Part shown: positions 16,268 to 27,431 of the stretch, piece after piece | Layout: every line of letters starts with the position of its first letter | How positions within the stretch are numbered: position 1 is the stretch's first letter | NCBI GenBank assembly: GCA_907163375.1 | Contig: CAJQUW010006119.1 | Coordinates: 120,642 to 184,641, forward strand | DNA length: 64,000 nucleotides | Reading direction: 5' to 3' | Source: Prostheceraeus crozeri | Lineage: Eukaryota > Platyhelminthes > Polycladida > Euryleptidae | Translations under genes and position numbers: made by a program | The notes under the pieces: model-generated | Told to the model about the DNA's origin: nothing | The model's database searches: none | What the model saw: the letters and a program-made list of their open reading frames with translations, nothing else

Positions 16268-19200
16268 TTATGCTAAGACGTCTCCTGAATGTGGTAGTGT
16301 GAGTTTAATTCTTTTGGGTGGTGGTATGTTTGTGTCAGGATGTCCATGTGGAAGAGATATGTTGTGTTCTAACCAGCACCTCTTATCCTCCCATGCTGAA
16401 AGCGCCCGTTTCCTAAAAGTATGAGTTTTGATCTCATGCGACTTAGATTTTAAGATTGTCATATTGACAAACGTTATATTTTTATTTCTATAGGCTTTCC
16501 TGAAATTCTTATGTTTCATGTTAGAGACCAATGATCTTGATATGCCTTTAGCACGCTTAATACTATCGTCGCTATCCTTTAATTTCATAGAATACATTTT
16601 TGGACGGAGGAGAATCATTTCATCTATTTCCTTCCCTGCTGTCTCATCCTTAAAGCAGCCAAGTTTTGCCTTATTTTTGATGGAGTAGAGTGGATGATCA
16701 GCAGGATAATTTGATGTATCAAAATATCTTTCTAAAGATTTTCCTACTTCATTGAAATTTAAATCTTTTTGAGTGGTAATACCTAAAAAGAAACTATCTG
16801 TATCACCACCCAACAAACGAACCTCTTTTACGAGAGGACACGGTTTTAGTATTTTATAGAAGAGTTGATACATTTCAAGCTTGGAGTAATCTAGAACAGC
16901 TTGACCAATATAGATGGGTTTGCACAACTCAACTTCAGATTTTATCATTTTAATACCTACAAGATCCTCATCGATTATGTCTCTATCGATGAATAGAGGT
17001 GATGAGGTCAATTTGTGATACTTTTGATCATCATTAACTAGTTTGTAGTTTACGCGCTTTCTAACATCCTCCATCGTCTTACCAAATAGACTGTTGTTCT
17101 TATATTTATAGAAATCTTTTTCAAAGTTATTTTGGGCTAGTGCACGTTTCTGGCTGTTGCTATCAATATATGGCTTGAGGAAGGCTTTCTGTCTAAATTT
17201 AATAATGCGGTGAACTCTTTTTAAAATCATGCCCATTTCTAAATAAAATTTTAAGATGCTAAAGTGGACTAGATAGTTTTCTTTATCATATTGAGTGAGC
17301 AAAAGTTTGCGGCAAGGCTTATAGTCGGGTTGTCCACATGATTCTAAATCTTTATGAAATTGTTTCATAAAGTCGGAAAACATATCTTTGCTCACTTCAC
17401 CTGATTCGGGTGCGAGTGGAAAATCTACGGTTTTATGTTTAATATTATTTGGATAGATTAGATCTATCTCAAAATAATATCCCCAATCACCTTCATCTGG
17501 AATTGCTAGTATGTTAGAAGGGTTGGAGAAATGTTGAATATCACTATCATCTAACCAGCTAAACTCAGAGTGAGGTAGCGGTTTGGATAATGAACTACCA
17601 TACAAATTATTTTGGTCATAATACTTCAGATGGGTATGATCATTACCTACTGTTTCAGATTTTAACCTATGTTTATTTACAAATGTGAGACCACCGCGAA
17701 TTCCTCGCTCAAATAAATTATACATCTCTGGATCTTGTAAGAGATGAATGGTCTCACCAGTCATTTTAAAAGCAGACTTAAATGACATGGCTGGTAGACT
17801 GACAAAGTGGACGGGATCTAACTTATCTTCTTCTAATGCCACTCGTCGAAACTCCTGAAATACATCAGCCAGCAAAAATACATCTAACTTAAGGTAGGCA
17901 ATCATATATTCACCAAATGTATGGCAGTCAAATTTTATCCATGCATCTTGTGCATGATCATAATCTTCGGTCTTACATTCTGCGCCGGTCAAATCATTTT
18001 TAAATTTATCTATGGGCGGAAGAGAAGTCTCGCCGAGTTTACTAATCGCATCAAAATATGCATATGGAAAGACTCCTTTCCGTGTGATGACTTCATCGGT
18101 TAGATTTGGGTATTGTTTCTTAAGATTTTGTGTTAGTGGAAGAGACTTTAGATTTTGCACGAGAGAGGCCAGTGATGCAGTCATAAATTGGTAGGAATCT
18201 AAAAATTTTATATCAAAATAGACCGTCTTATTTTCTTTAGTTTTATCGACAGGCACTTTTGCTGTCATGGCCATAAACTTCTCTCTCGTTTGCGCTATTA
18301 CATCAAGCTTCCACTCTTTCATTTGACCTAAACCTCCTTTTATTATCATATGGCTGTCGTAGCCCTTGAAATTGTGGAAAATGACGGGTAATGTACGCCG
18401 CTTCATCCTCAGCGAAAAATTACATTTTGAACAGAGTGCGTTTCTAAATTTAGCAGTGATGTGATCATGGTCGCGCACTTTCTTAATCTTATCATCGTCA
18501 AATGTTTTCCTACATTTGGGGCAAACGTTGCAACTATCAAATTTTGCTTGATCATCTGCTGTCATATGCAATGATCTGCGATAGAGTTCACCATCATGTT
18601 TTTGTTGAAATTTTACAGCCTGTTCGAGGAATTGTAGGAATTGGTAAATACAATCCTCACCTTGCCAGACGCGCATTTTATTTTGCCTACCCCTAAAGTG
18701 ATCATGCCATACTTCATAGCAGGAAATGGCTGCTGGTCGATGGATGTTATCATCGATATAACATTCGATGTCAGCATAGATGACACGAAGAGGACTTAGT
18801 TCATCACCATTCTCTCTATATGAAAACTCCTTATCTTTGGGCATGCGCTCCATTTGCAGTTTACCTCGCTTACACCATTCGTAATGAGTTTCAAATTTAG
18901 TTTTCCTCCTAAAGTGGCGAATACATCTGTCGCAGTAATATAACTCTCTACTAGAGTTTTCTAAGTGGTGGTATAAGCGAGAGATTTTGGGAATACCACA
19001 GTAGTGCCATTCCTCACTATCATCCTGTTTTACTAATAACAGGTTTATTGTACGTTCATAACAACTCGAACGCGAGTTGTAGCGCACACCCTTCAATCCC
19101 TTTTCCCAAACATGGAGAACTATTTTGATGTTGTTCAATTTTTCAAATTTTTCTATATCTTTAATTTTCATATCGTCACTATTACAGTCATCGAAGTTTA

Positions 19201-20254
19201 ATTCATTCTCCCACTGTTGATACTTACTCTTGCGGTATCGACTATTCTGCACATCATTATAGTGGAGAATGGAGAGGACGGCATACTTAAAACATTGCGA
19301 TTCGCAATCTACAGAAATGACTGCTGCTTTATTTCTTAAATTTTTCGGAAGTTTAAAGGAGCCTCGACCACTATGATTTCCTAATAAACTGATTTTGATC
19401 ATAGCGGTCTCAATACCATCAAAAACGAGTCCACTATCACGCTCGTTAAATTTATCTATATTTAATTTTAACCCTTGGATATGAAAATTTATCCAAGACT
19501 CACAGTCTACAACTTCGGTTGCAGGAGAGGAGGGTATGTGAAACTCCAACCTCTCTATTATTTGTCCAGTATGGTGGTCGATTTTTACATATTTTATTTT
19601 AAGATAGATGAGCGCCTTCATTCTAAAATTGTCTAAATTGTTGAAGAGCGCTTCTATCAATGATGAATTTTGATGAAACCATTCCTCAAAGTTAGCAATG
19701 GTTTCTGAGGAGTCCATCTGGTAGTTCCTCACTAAATTATTTATGGACACCTCAGTGAGTCGGATAGAGGAGGTACCGTTGGTGTAGGTATCGTTCGTGT
19801 GTGTATGTTGAAGTCTGTGCGAAGATAGTTCAAAACGTGTCTCGAAAGACTGAATGCATAAATCGCAAGAAAAGGAGACATCGTTAACAGAATCATCCCT
19901 ACCTTCGGAGATTGATGCCGGCTTAGGTCTACAAACACCTCGCTTGATGTGTCGGATGAGATCACGCTTCCTCGTGAAGATGTGTCCACAGTCAGCACAT
20001 TGCCGATCGTCGCATTCCCGCGACAATGTTGAGATGGACTCGCACGAGATGGAACTGGTATCACCTGAAAGAGAAATCATTCTTTCATCTCTGTTCAAGT
20101 CTCAGTGTATTGTTACAACCTACCTTGACTCAACAACTCTAAACTTTCCTCGAGAAGGGAGGGCGTTGGTGATGAAGTTGATGCCTGAAATTGAGGAAGA
20201 TGCTATTAGCTACACGTTTGAGGGAGATGAGAGAGGAAATTTTCAACTTACCAT
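16268..20254 (-). CDS. POLB: Protein-primed family B DNA polymerase
   Basis: About 1286 residues. Two C2H2 fingers lie near the N-terminus (CADCGHIFTRKRDLIRH and CDLCIQSFETRFELSSH), with a third (YYCDRCIRHF) before the exonuclease domain. Exo motif I is VIYADIECYI (near 18770) and ExoII is HNFKGYDSH (near 18360), preceded by CPKCRKTF...CSKCNFS, a further zinc site. Polymerase motifs: A YYDQNNLYGSSL (near 17610), B NNSLFGKT (near 17090), C LGGDTDSFF (near 16800), and PKMYSMK. The 5' end is spliced: an ATG-only exon (20254-20252) is followed by GTAAGT, with introns at 20251-20185 and 20123-20065 in consistent phase. It copies the element from protein-primed ends. An unspliced start at 20098 is possible but less likely. 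Confidence 0.93.
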
Positions 20255-20424
20255 TTGAACGAAATTATGTTTAAGCTTGATACTTCAACAAGATAGAGAC
20301 TTCACTCAAATTTGAAATTCACTAAAGAGCAGTTCACTTGTACGCCTCAAATACAGAATTCGTCAGAGAACAGTTCAATTATGCGTCTCAAAGACAGAGT
20401 GAAATGATACGGATATCACTTTGC

Positions 20425-20471
20425 TTATATACTTTCATTCTCTTCATTCATTGGATGTTCATTCTGATTGG
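20425..20471 (-). promoter_or_regulatory. PolB promoter: TATA and two CCAAT boxes, divergent
   Basis: On the minus strand TATATAA lies at 20431-20425, with CCAAT boxes at 20454-20450 and 20471-20467. The ATG-only exon follows about 170 bp downstream. The plus-strand gene at 20529 starts just on the other side, so this is probably a bidirectional promoter. Confidence 0.65.
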
Positions 20472-20528
20472 CTGCTTGTGTATACTTAAGAATTAGAAAA
20501 CATTTCAAAGTCATTATTCACAGTCAAC

Positions 20529-20984
20529 ATGACAAGCCCTCCAACAACACCAAATACCGCATTGGAGTTCTCCTCTCCATGCTCAACACCAAAGGCGCTC
20601 GTTACACCAAATGCACCAAGAAAGGCGAAGGTGGAGAAGGTGTACCGACTGGACAATATACGAAAGTTATCATTACCAGCGGACGAGGAAGAGGAGAGTG
20701 TATGTGAGAAGGAGTGTCCCGACTTAACAGGCGTGAGGTGGAAGTATCTCCAGTACGATACTGACGATGTGATGGAGATGACCAGCAAGTCGCAGTTGCA
20801 TCAAATATGGGAGTGGTACACCCCTAACTCCCAACCGCGAACCGTGGCGGAGTGGGCGTACATTGACAACGTGAGGGACGCTGCAGAAGAACGTTTAAAG
20901 CAGCTCAACTGTTTTTGTGATCTATGTGAAGTCAGACTCTGGGACGATATTGACGATGAAGACCTTTTAAAATACATGCCATAA
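20529..20984 (+). CDS. Small acidic Polinton protein, unknown function
   Basis: The 151 residues have a Pro/Ser/Thr-rich disordered head (MTSPPTTPNTALEFSSP), a basic patch, an acidic run (ADEEEESV), then a folded-looking tail with WKYLQYD, IWEWYTP and a CFCDLC pair near the end. The last block is acidic (DDIDDEDLL). There is no clear family. The position, diverging from the polymerase promoter, suggests early expression and perhaps a regulatory role. An AATAAA overlaps the stop (20983-20988). Confidence 0.65.
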   Translation: MTSPPTTPNTALEFSSPCSTPKALVTPNAPRKAKVEKVYRLDNIRKLSLPADEEEESVCEKECPDLTGVRWKYLQYDTDDVMEMTSKSQLHQIWEWYTPNSQPRTVAEWAYIDNVRDAAEERLKQLNCFCDLCEVRLWDDIDDEDLLKYMP

Positions 20985-21044
20985 TAAATGTTTATTTCGT
21001 ATTATCTTTGCTTTCATACTGACTTACTTGAATGGGGCTTTAGT

Positions 21045-21652
21045 GAATAATTTAACCATGTATACTTTTTCATTTGGAAATAGTAGCACGCTTAGTCTAA
21101 CTTGCAAATCTTATAACATTTCATATGGGTGATAATGGTAGATGAAATAGTGTCAAATAAAATTAAGATAGCTTACACTTCTGATACAGGGATAGCAATC
21201 GACTGCGATCCATGTGTAAAGAGCTTGTTAGACTACGGATGGGGTTAAGTGGATGATTTAACCATGTATACATTTTCATTGGGAAATAGTAGCACGCTTA
21301 GTCTAACTTGTAAATCTTAAAACATTTCATATGGACGATGATGATAGATGAAATAGTGTCAAATAAAATTAAGATAGCTTACACTTCTGATACAGGGATA
21401 GCAATCGACTGCGATCCATGTGTAAAGAGCTTGTTAGACTACGGATGGGGTTAAGTGGATGATTTAACCATGTATACATTTTCATTGGGAAATAGTAGCA
21501 CGCTTAGTCTAACTTGTAAATCTTAAAACATTTCATATGGATGATGATGATAGATGAAATAGTGTCAAATAAAATTAAGATAGCTTACACTTCTGATACA
21601 GGGATAGCAATCGACTGCGATCCATGTGTAAAGAGCTTGTTAGACTACGGAA
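21045..21652. repeat. Three tandem 206-bp repeats
   Basis: The block starting atttaaccatg occurs at 21050, 21256 and 21462, exactly 206 bp apart, and the units are nearly identical through gagcttgttagactacgga. No convincing frame spans them. They separate two convergent Polinton genes and could hold a replication or transcription-control function, which is not proven. Confidence 0.9.
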
Positions 21653-21794
21653 GAGAGAAGTGTGTTATGTTGCGTGTGGCGCGTGAGTGTCCTCCCATTT
21701 CATTCCATTCATTATTTTTCTTCCCCTCTGCATTCCATATCCGAGGATATGTGGCGGGCTTGGGACCGCTTTAGCTGCATTAGAAGGTTGGCCC

Positions 21795-22988
21795 TTAAAA
21801 GAGCCCATGGGTCGTTCTCCGTCCACCGACACTCCTCTCACTTCTGCAAAAACTCTGAAAGAAAAAGAATAGGAGATTAGATGAGCTACAAAAATGATCA
21901 TGTTGAGGAAGCTTACTGGGAACTTTCTTCCGAACTTTTCGGACGACGAAGTCTTCGAGCTGACCGGTAACGTCCATGCTCATGTGGAGACAGCGGACTC
22001 CGTCGCCCTCATAACACTGCTGGGTTACGTTGGGATCATCCGTGATGGTTGGGGCGTCGCAAATATTGTTCTCAAAGAGGGGAAGATGGACTTCATACAC
22101 TCTTCTTTTTCGACACTTCAAACGCTCATGCAGTCGCTCCACTTCACCCGTCAACCTCTTATTAATGACCTTCACCTCCTCCGTCTCCTTCACCACGCTT
22201 CGCATCCGCTCTATCTCTTCATCCTTCCTCGACACACTCGCCCGCAAACTCTCCACCAAACCTGCCTTCCTCATCAACTCGCTCCTTTCCGCCATCCATT
22301 CCTTCTCCTTCTTTCTCAAGCTCTCCAACTCTTCCCTTGTTGCCCTATACCCCTCAACCTTCACCTTCAGCTCATCATTCTCCTTCAAAACCTTTCTATT
22401 GTTACTTTCCAAAGCCATCACACGATCCTTCATTCTCACAAATACCTCCGTGTCATACGCCTCTTGCTGCCGTGGCGATGACGCTGCCATCGGCTTAGCC
22501 ACTTCCTCCCCCTCCCACTCTTCCTTCAAATCCGCTATGTCTCCAAACAAATCTTCCATCACCGCATCCAAATCTACATCATCCTTCTTCTTCTTCATAT
22601 TCGCTCTCAACTCAACTTCCTCACTCGAACTCCCATCACTCGAACTCCCCTCACTCGCATTCCTCACCACTTTCTCCCCAATCACGTCCTGAATCGTGGC
22701 CACCGCCTTTCTCACCTCTTCCCTTTCCAACAACTCTCCCTCAAACCATGCCTTGAACCCCTTCTCTCCGATGTTCCCACTCTCACACTGCAAATGCGCC
22801 TTCATAAATTCCTTCTCATCCCCCATCACACATTTCCGACAAGACACACACAACCTCAACATCACTTTCCTCTCATGGCCCATCGTCCCCTCTTTTTCTT
22901 TTAAGTGTTTCTTGAGTTCGCTACCTCTAGCAATCTTTCCACAGCTACACTTGCCCACCAACATCTTGGCATTACTCGCTTTTGTCAT
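21795..22988 (-). CDS. Polinton coiled-coil protein with N-terminal Cys/His module
   Basis: About 397 residues. The N-terminal ~75 hold a zinc-type pattern (CSCGKIARGSELKKH, then CVSCRKC and HLQC). An acidic Ser-rich linker follows, then a long heptad coiled coil (about 190-300). The end is less regular, and a 62-bp GT-AG intron candidate (21916-21855, acceptor tctttttctttcag) lies inside it, so the true C-terminus may differ from the plain frame. ATG 22988 is placed 7 bp after a splice acceptor (ctatctttacag) that ends a 5' UTR intron. No known family recognised. It may be a scaffold or a DNA-bound regulator. Confidence 0.65.
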   Translation of the reverse strand: MTKASNAKMLVGKCSCGKIARGSELKKHLKEKEGTMGHERKVMLRLCVSCRKCVMGDEKEFMKAHLQCESGNIGEKGFKAWFEGELLEREEVRKAVATIQDVIGEKVVRNASEGSSSDGSSSEEVELRANMKKKKDDVDLDAVMEDLFGDIADLKEEWEGEEVAKPMAASSPRQQEAYDTEVFVRMKDRVMALESNNRKVLKENDELKVKVEGYRATREELESLRKKEKEWMAERSELMRKAGLVESLRASVSRKDEEIERMRSVVKETEEVKVINKRLTGEVERLHERLKCRKRRVYEVHLPLFENNICDAPTITDDPNVTQQCYEGDGVRCLHMSMDVTGQLEDFVVRKVRKKVPSKLPQHDHFCSSSNLLFFFFQSFCRSERSVGGRRTTHGLF

Positions 22989-22995
22989 GATAATT

Positions 22996-23674
22996 CTGTA
23001 AAGATAGAGTAAAATTTGATAGCAAGTGTTTATAGGATACTACTTGCTGATATGCATTGAAAGACTAAGTCACCAAACATTTGATAGCAAGTCAGCAACC
23101 GTTTGGGTGTTAAGCTCTTGAATCCGTTACAGGCGTTACTCAGAGGGGATCTTATCCCAGCTCCAAGGCCTCGACCCACAAATCCAACCTCGATCGGACA
23201 GAGCGTGCGTCATATCACTGTGTTGGTATCCGGGCCCCAGTTTTGACATGAAAACCGGTGGAGTTATTTACAAGAGGAAACGACCCAAGTCACAGAGACT
23301 CATAAACGACTGCTTTTTATTCAAAAACTTTAATTATTATCATTAAATATGAATTTAAATTTTTCAGTATTTTAGTACTACTCATAAAACGTTTATAAGT
23401 AGTCTGTCACCTTCAGCATAGCAAACGCTGTCGAATGTTTTTTGAATCAAGTCTAAAGGACTTGTAGAAGCAAAGTTATAGCCGTTTGAAGATTTCGGCC
23501 TACTATCATCAAATGGTCAGTCATGCTATACTGACTAACCTATAAGTCTGACACCTTAGCTGATATCAGCAATGTAAAGTCAGAAGTCCGATATCGGACC
23601 TCAAGAGAAACGACTTACCTGTAGTCAGTTTCTCAACTTAGTGAAATTCCTCTCCCGATCCCGTTCTTATATAC
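22996..23674 (-). promoter_or_regulatory. TATA box, untranslated first exon and 5' UTR intron
   Basis: On the minus strand GGTATATAA lies at 23675-23667. About 50 bp on, a short exon ends in CTACAG at 23619 and is followed by GTAAGTCG. The intron (23618-22996, 623 bp) ends in a pyrimidine-rich acceptor just before ATG 22988. Nothing else is seen in this gene-free stretch. Confidence 0.6.
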
Positions 23675-23696
23675 CCTGTGAATATGCAATCGATAA

Positions 23697-25240
23697 GAGG
23701 GGGGGGGACGTCAATGAAATTTCAAAATTTGATGAAAAATGTTTTGGTGACGGTCCCAGGTCGAAATTCCACACTTTGGAAAATTTTCAAATTTTTACCC
23801 ATACAAAGTCACTCTGACACTTAGGATTTTTTCAGGTAAGCGAGCTCCGACCTAAAATCTTGTAACCGCTCTAACTTTTGAACGAAGACAGATAGGAACA
23901 AGCCGATTGTTTCACTGAATTTGTCTCACTCTTAGCTTTCAAACGAGCTATCGCACGACAAAATCCGTCCACTGGAAGCCAAAATCGAAGCAAGCTGTCC
24001 AGAGGGGGGGGGGACGTCAGTGAAATTTCAAAATTTGATGAAAAATGTTTTGGTGACGGTCCCAGGTCGAAATTCCACACTTTGGAAAATTTTCAAATTT
24101 TTACCCATACAAAGTCACTCTGACACTTAGGATTTTTTCAGGTAAGCGAGCTCCGACCTAAAATCTTGTAACCGCTCTAACTTTTGAACGAAGACAGATA
24201 GGAACAAGCCGATTGTTTCACTGAATTTGTCTCACTCTTAGCTTTCAAACGAGCTATCGCACGACAAAATCCGTCCACTGGAAGCCAAAATCGAAGCAAG
24301 CTGTCCAGAGGGGGGGGGGACGTCAGTGAAATTTCAAAATTTGATGAAAAATGTTTTGGTGACGGTCCCAGGTCGAAATTCCACACTTTGGAAAATTTTC
24401 AAATTTTTACCCATACAAAGTCACTCTGACACTTAGGATTTTTTCAGGTAAGCGAGCTCCGACCTAAAATCTTGTAACCGCTCTAACTTTTGAACGAAGA
24501 CAGATAGGAACAAGCCGATTGTTTCACTGAATTTGTCTCACTCTTAGCTTTCAAACGAGCTATCGCACGACAAAATCCGTCCACTGGAAGCCAAAATCGG
24601 AGCAAGCTGTCTAGAGGGGGGGGGACGTCAGTGAAATTTCAAAATTTGATGAAAAATGTTTTGGTGACGGTCACAGGTCGAAATTCCACACTTTGGAAAA
24701 TTTTCAAATTTTTACCCATACAAAGTCACTCTGACACTTAGGATTTTTTCAGGTAAGCGAGCTCCGACCTAAAATCTTGTAACCGCTCTAACTTTTGAAC
24801 GAAGACAGATAGGAACAAGCCGATTGTTTCACTGAATTTGTCTCACTCTTAGCTTTCAAACGAGCTATCGCACGACAAAATCCGTCCACTGGAAGCCAAA
24901 ATCGAAGCAAGCTGTCCAGAGGGGGGGGGGACGTCAGTGAAATTTCAAAATTTGATGAAAAATGTTTTGGTGACGGTCCCAGGTCGAAATTCCACACTTT
25001 GGAAAATTTTCAAATTTTTACCCATACAAAGTCACTCTGACACTTAGGATTTTTTCAGGTAAGCGAGCTCCGACCTAAAATCTTGTAACCGCTCTAACTT
25101 TTGAACGAAGACAGATAGGAACAAGCCGATTGTTTCACTGAATTTGTCTCACTCTTAGCTTTCAAACGAGCTATCGCACGACAAAATCCGTCCACTGGAA
25201 GCCAAAATCGAAGCAAGCTGTCTAGAGGGGGGGGGGACGT
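23697..25240. repeat. Five tandem 306-bp repeats with poly-G runs
   Basis: Units recur every 305-306 bp (23871, 24177, 24482, 24788, 25094 by the same point). Each carries one run of 8-10 G followed by gacgtcagtgaaa and ends in the block ctcactcttagctttcaaac that also occurs once per unit in the left array. The copies differ by only a few bases, so the array was homogenised recently. The identical 69-codon frames in it are repeat artefacts. Confidence 0.92.
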
Positions 25241-26102
25241 CAGTGAAAATTTTTTCTCTCCGATTTCGCTGGAAACATCCTTCCTAACCCAAAATTTCAC
25301 GTAGATTCCGAATCTGGACTCCGTTTTCTCATCCGATGCTTCGTTTGGGCGCTACACACCAAAACGTCCCAAATTCTAACTCTGTCGTTTTTCGAAAAAT
25401 GTTGAAAATTTTTTGTCGCCGATTGACTTGAAACTCACCATACAGATAGAGAATTTCACGCTGATTCCAAATCTGGCCTCCGTTTTCTCATCCGATGCTT
25501 CGTTTTGAAGCTACAGCCCAAAACGTCCCAAATTCTAACTCTGTCGTTTTTCGCCAATGTCCCAAAATCTTCAATGGCGTCTCACATCTAAACGAAGACA
25601 GATAGGAACAAGCCGATTCTTTCACTGAATTTGTCTCACTCTTAGCTTTCAAACGAGCTATCGCACGACAAAATCCGTCCACTAGAAGCCAAAATCGAAG
25701 CAAGCTGTGTAGAGGGGGGGGACGTCAGCCGAAAATTTTTTCTCTCCGATTTCGCTGGAAACATCCTTCCTAACCGAAAATTTCACGTAGATTCCGAATC
25801 TGGACTCCGTTTTCTCATCCGAACACTCCTTCCACTCGAAACAACCCATTTACAACCCAACATTCAGCAGATTGCACCAAAAACATCACACACTATAGCC
25901 TCAACACTAATCCTGGCGGTCGCCCAAGTCCACCACGACACTCTATCGTTCCAGAGGGGGGGCAACACAAAACCAACCACCACCCCCCAGTCCACCACAA
26001 CACTCTACGTTCCCAGAGGGGGGGTCAACAACACACACCCGAAGCACCACTCACCCCCCCCAATATCGACCCTACCACGCCGTTCCAGAGGGGGGGGGGG
26101 CT
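25240..26102. repeat. Right terminal inverted region of the Polinton
   Basis: The reverse complement of this stretch matches the left array (blocks at 2990-3360 and 3480-3640), with poly-G units near 25715, 25955, 26012 and 26089, the last ending in CT. The outer part shares cgttccagag-G(n) with the left end but is otherwise diverged. Confidence 0.85.
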
Positions 26103-27410
26103 CACCGTCGACTATAACAATACCACACTTGCCAACATAACTGATTGCTCTACTACTTATAACACAACACAGCAACTTCATAGAAAACACACAGCATATC
26201 TATAGGATCTACATCATTATACACAATTCTTCTCATTACGTACTATACCTACAAGCAAAGCTATAATAAAAGCCAAACTCAGCTCGAATAACTCTAACAC
26301 TCCTTTAGAGAAGTTCATTTGCAACATTTGATATTCTCTTAAGTAATCCTAATCACACACCCTTTAACACTTATCGTATAAAAATTGCATTTAGATCTCT
26401 CTATATCTATACTATAGGAGAGTGTTATCGCTTTTGTAAACGTCGCAACTATGGTAATGACACATCTCAGATGGAAACTGATAGAACATAATGTCATGAG
26501 ACGGGTTTTTTCAAGGCATTTTTGTTATGAGTTGCTCATGTTATTGGATTCTCTATCATGCAGATAAACACAACATAATGAGCTTATACAGCTACAGACT
26601 ACATCGAATGCATAGAGTCATTCCCTAATCTTAAACATAATGCAAATATATCCATTCGATTAATGAATAGCTTTTTATGATATGATATTGTTGTGTAATT
26701 GTTTTAGGAGGGAGTATTAGGAAAAGGGATGGAGAGTATGCTTGCTGTAGTAATGTAATGGTTAAATTCGTGACATAGAATCCTTTGTTAGCACATTTCG
26801 GTGGATAATTTTTCTCGGTTCGGTACTAGCCAACAAGATTTTGTAAATATTTCTAGCTTCTGATTTTTGTATTACTTTCATTTTTTGTTTATGATATTTT
26901 TGTCATTGAGAATGTATTTATATTTACTTTGGTGCACTGGAAGAGATGTCAAAGCAAAGCATGAATCAAGTATATGATAAAGCACAGATTTGATCCGGTC
27001 AATAGTGAGAATCTACGAGTGCGAAGTACGAGTATGTATAATACATAGTGCGTATATTATAAGCAGCATTAAAATATAGTTGCAATTTATTACAGCATAA
27101 TCTCATATTGTATAGCCAAAAATGTTGCCTAGTGGTGGGGGGGGGGTTGGAATAGGAGCATGATTCGCGTCCGATAATGTGACGACCGAAACTGTCAGCC
27201 AATGTGTAGGAGTTGTTCCAGAGAAATTAAATATTGTCTTGGATGTTGTCGTTCCACAAGTCTCTCATTAATCTACCACTCATTTATGCCTTCATATATC
27301 CTTTCCAAAGCTAATCAAAAACGAAGAAATACATGTACCTCTCGCATTAAGGATTTCTCCCACCTCGTTATCAAATATGATTTCAGCAGCTCATTGCTAC
27401 ATGTATAAGG
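26103..27410. other. AT-rich gap between Polinton and LINE
   Basis: No gene or bounded repeat found. There is one G-run at 27137-27147. Confidence 0.6.
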
Positions 27411-27431
27411 CTGGCTGGCTGGCTGGCTGGT

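Larger units (their letters stand above)
2647..26102. mobile_element. Polinton/Maverick element, about 23.5 kb, looks whole
   Basis: It carries the diagnostic Polinton gene set: protein-primed family B DNA polymerase, DDE integrase with chromodomain, A32/FtsK-type packaging ATPase, adenain-like cysteine protease and double-jelly-roll capsid protein. The ends are inverted arrays built on a run of 8-12 C followed by CTGGAACG on the left, and the reverse on the right, where the element stops in GGGCT as Polintons do. The flanks gaccgg (2641-2646) and caccgt (26103-26108) share only ACCG, so the 6-bp target duplication is doubtful. All core frames are open and I see no breaks, which suggests a young insertion. 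Because it encodes capsid proteins, it belongs to the virus-like (adintovirus-related) Polintons. Confidence 0.95.

Noticed and set aside
19741-20064. 107-codon minus frame beginning at the PolB exon-3 boundary
   Set aside because: Out of frame with the polymerase. It begins only because the acceptor is followed by GTG.
21894-23001. Plus-strand frames opposite the coiled-coil gene
   Set aside because: Ser/Leu/Pro-rich mirror of the coiled coil. The minus strand has promoter, splice sites and heptads.
23697-25240. CRISPR-like array
   Set aside because: Repeat units are 306 bp with no spacers; this is eukaryotic tandem DNA.
23871-25300. Repeated identical 68-69-codon minus frames
   Set aside because: They come from the 306-bp tandem repeat and match the terminal array on the other side. 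No start context or conservation beyond the repeat.
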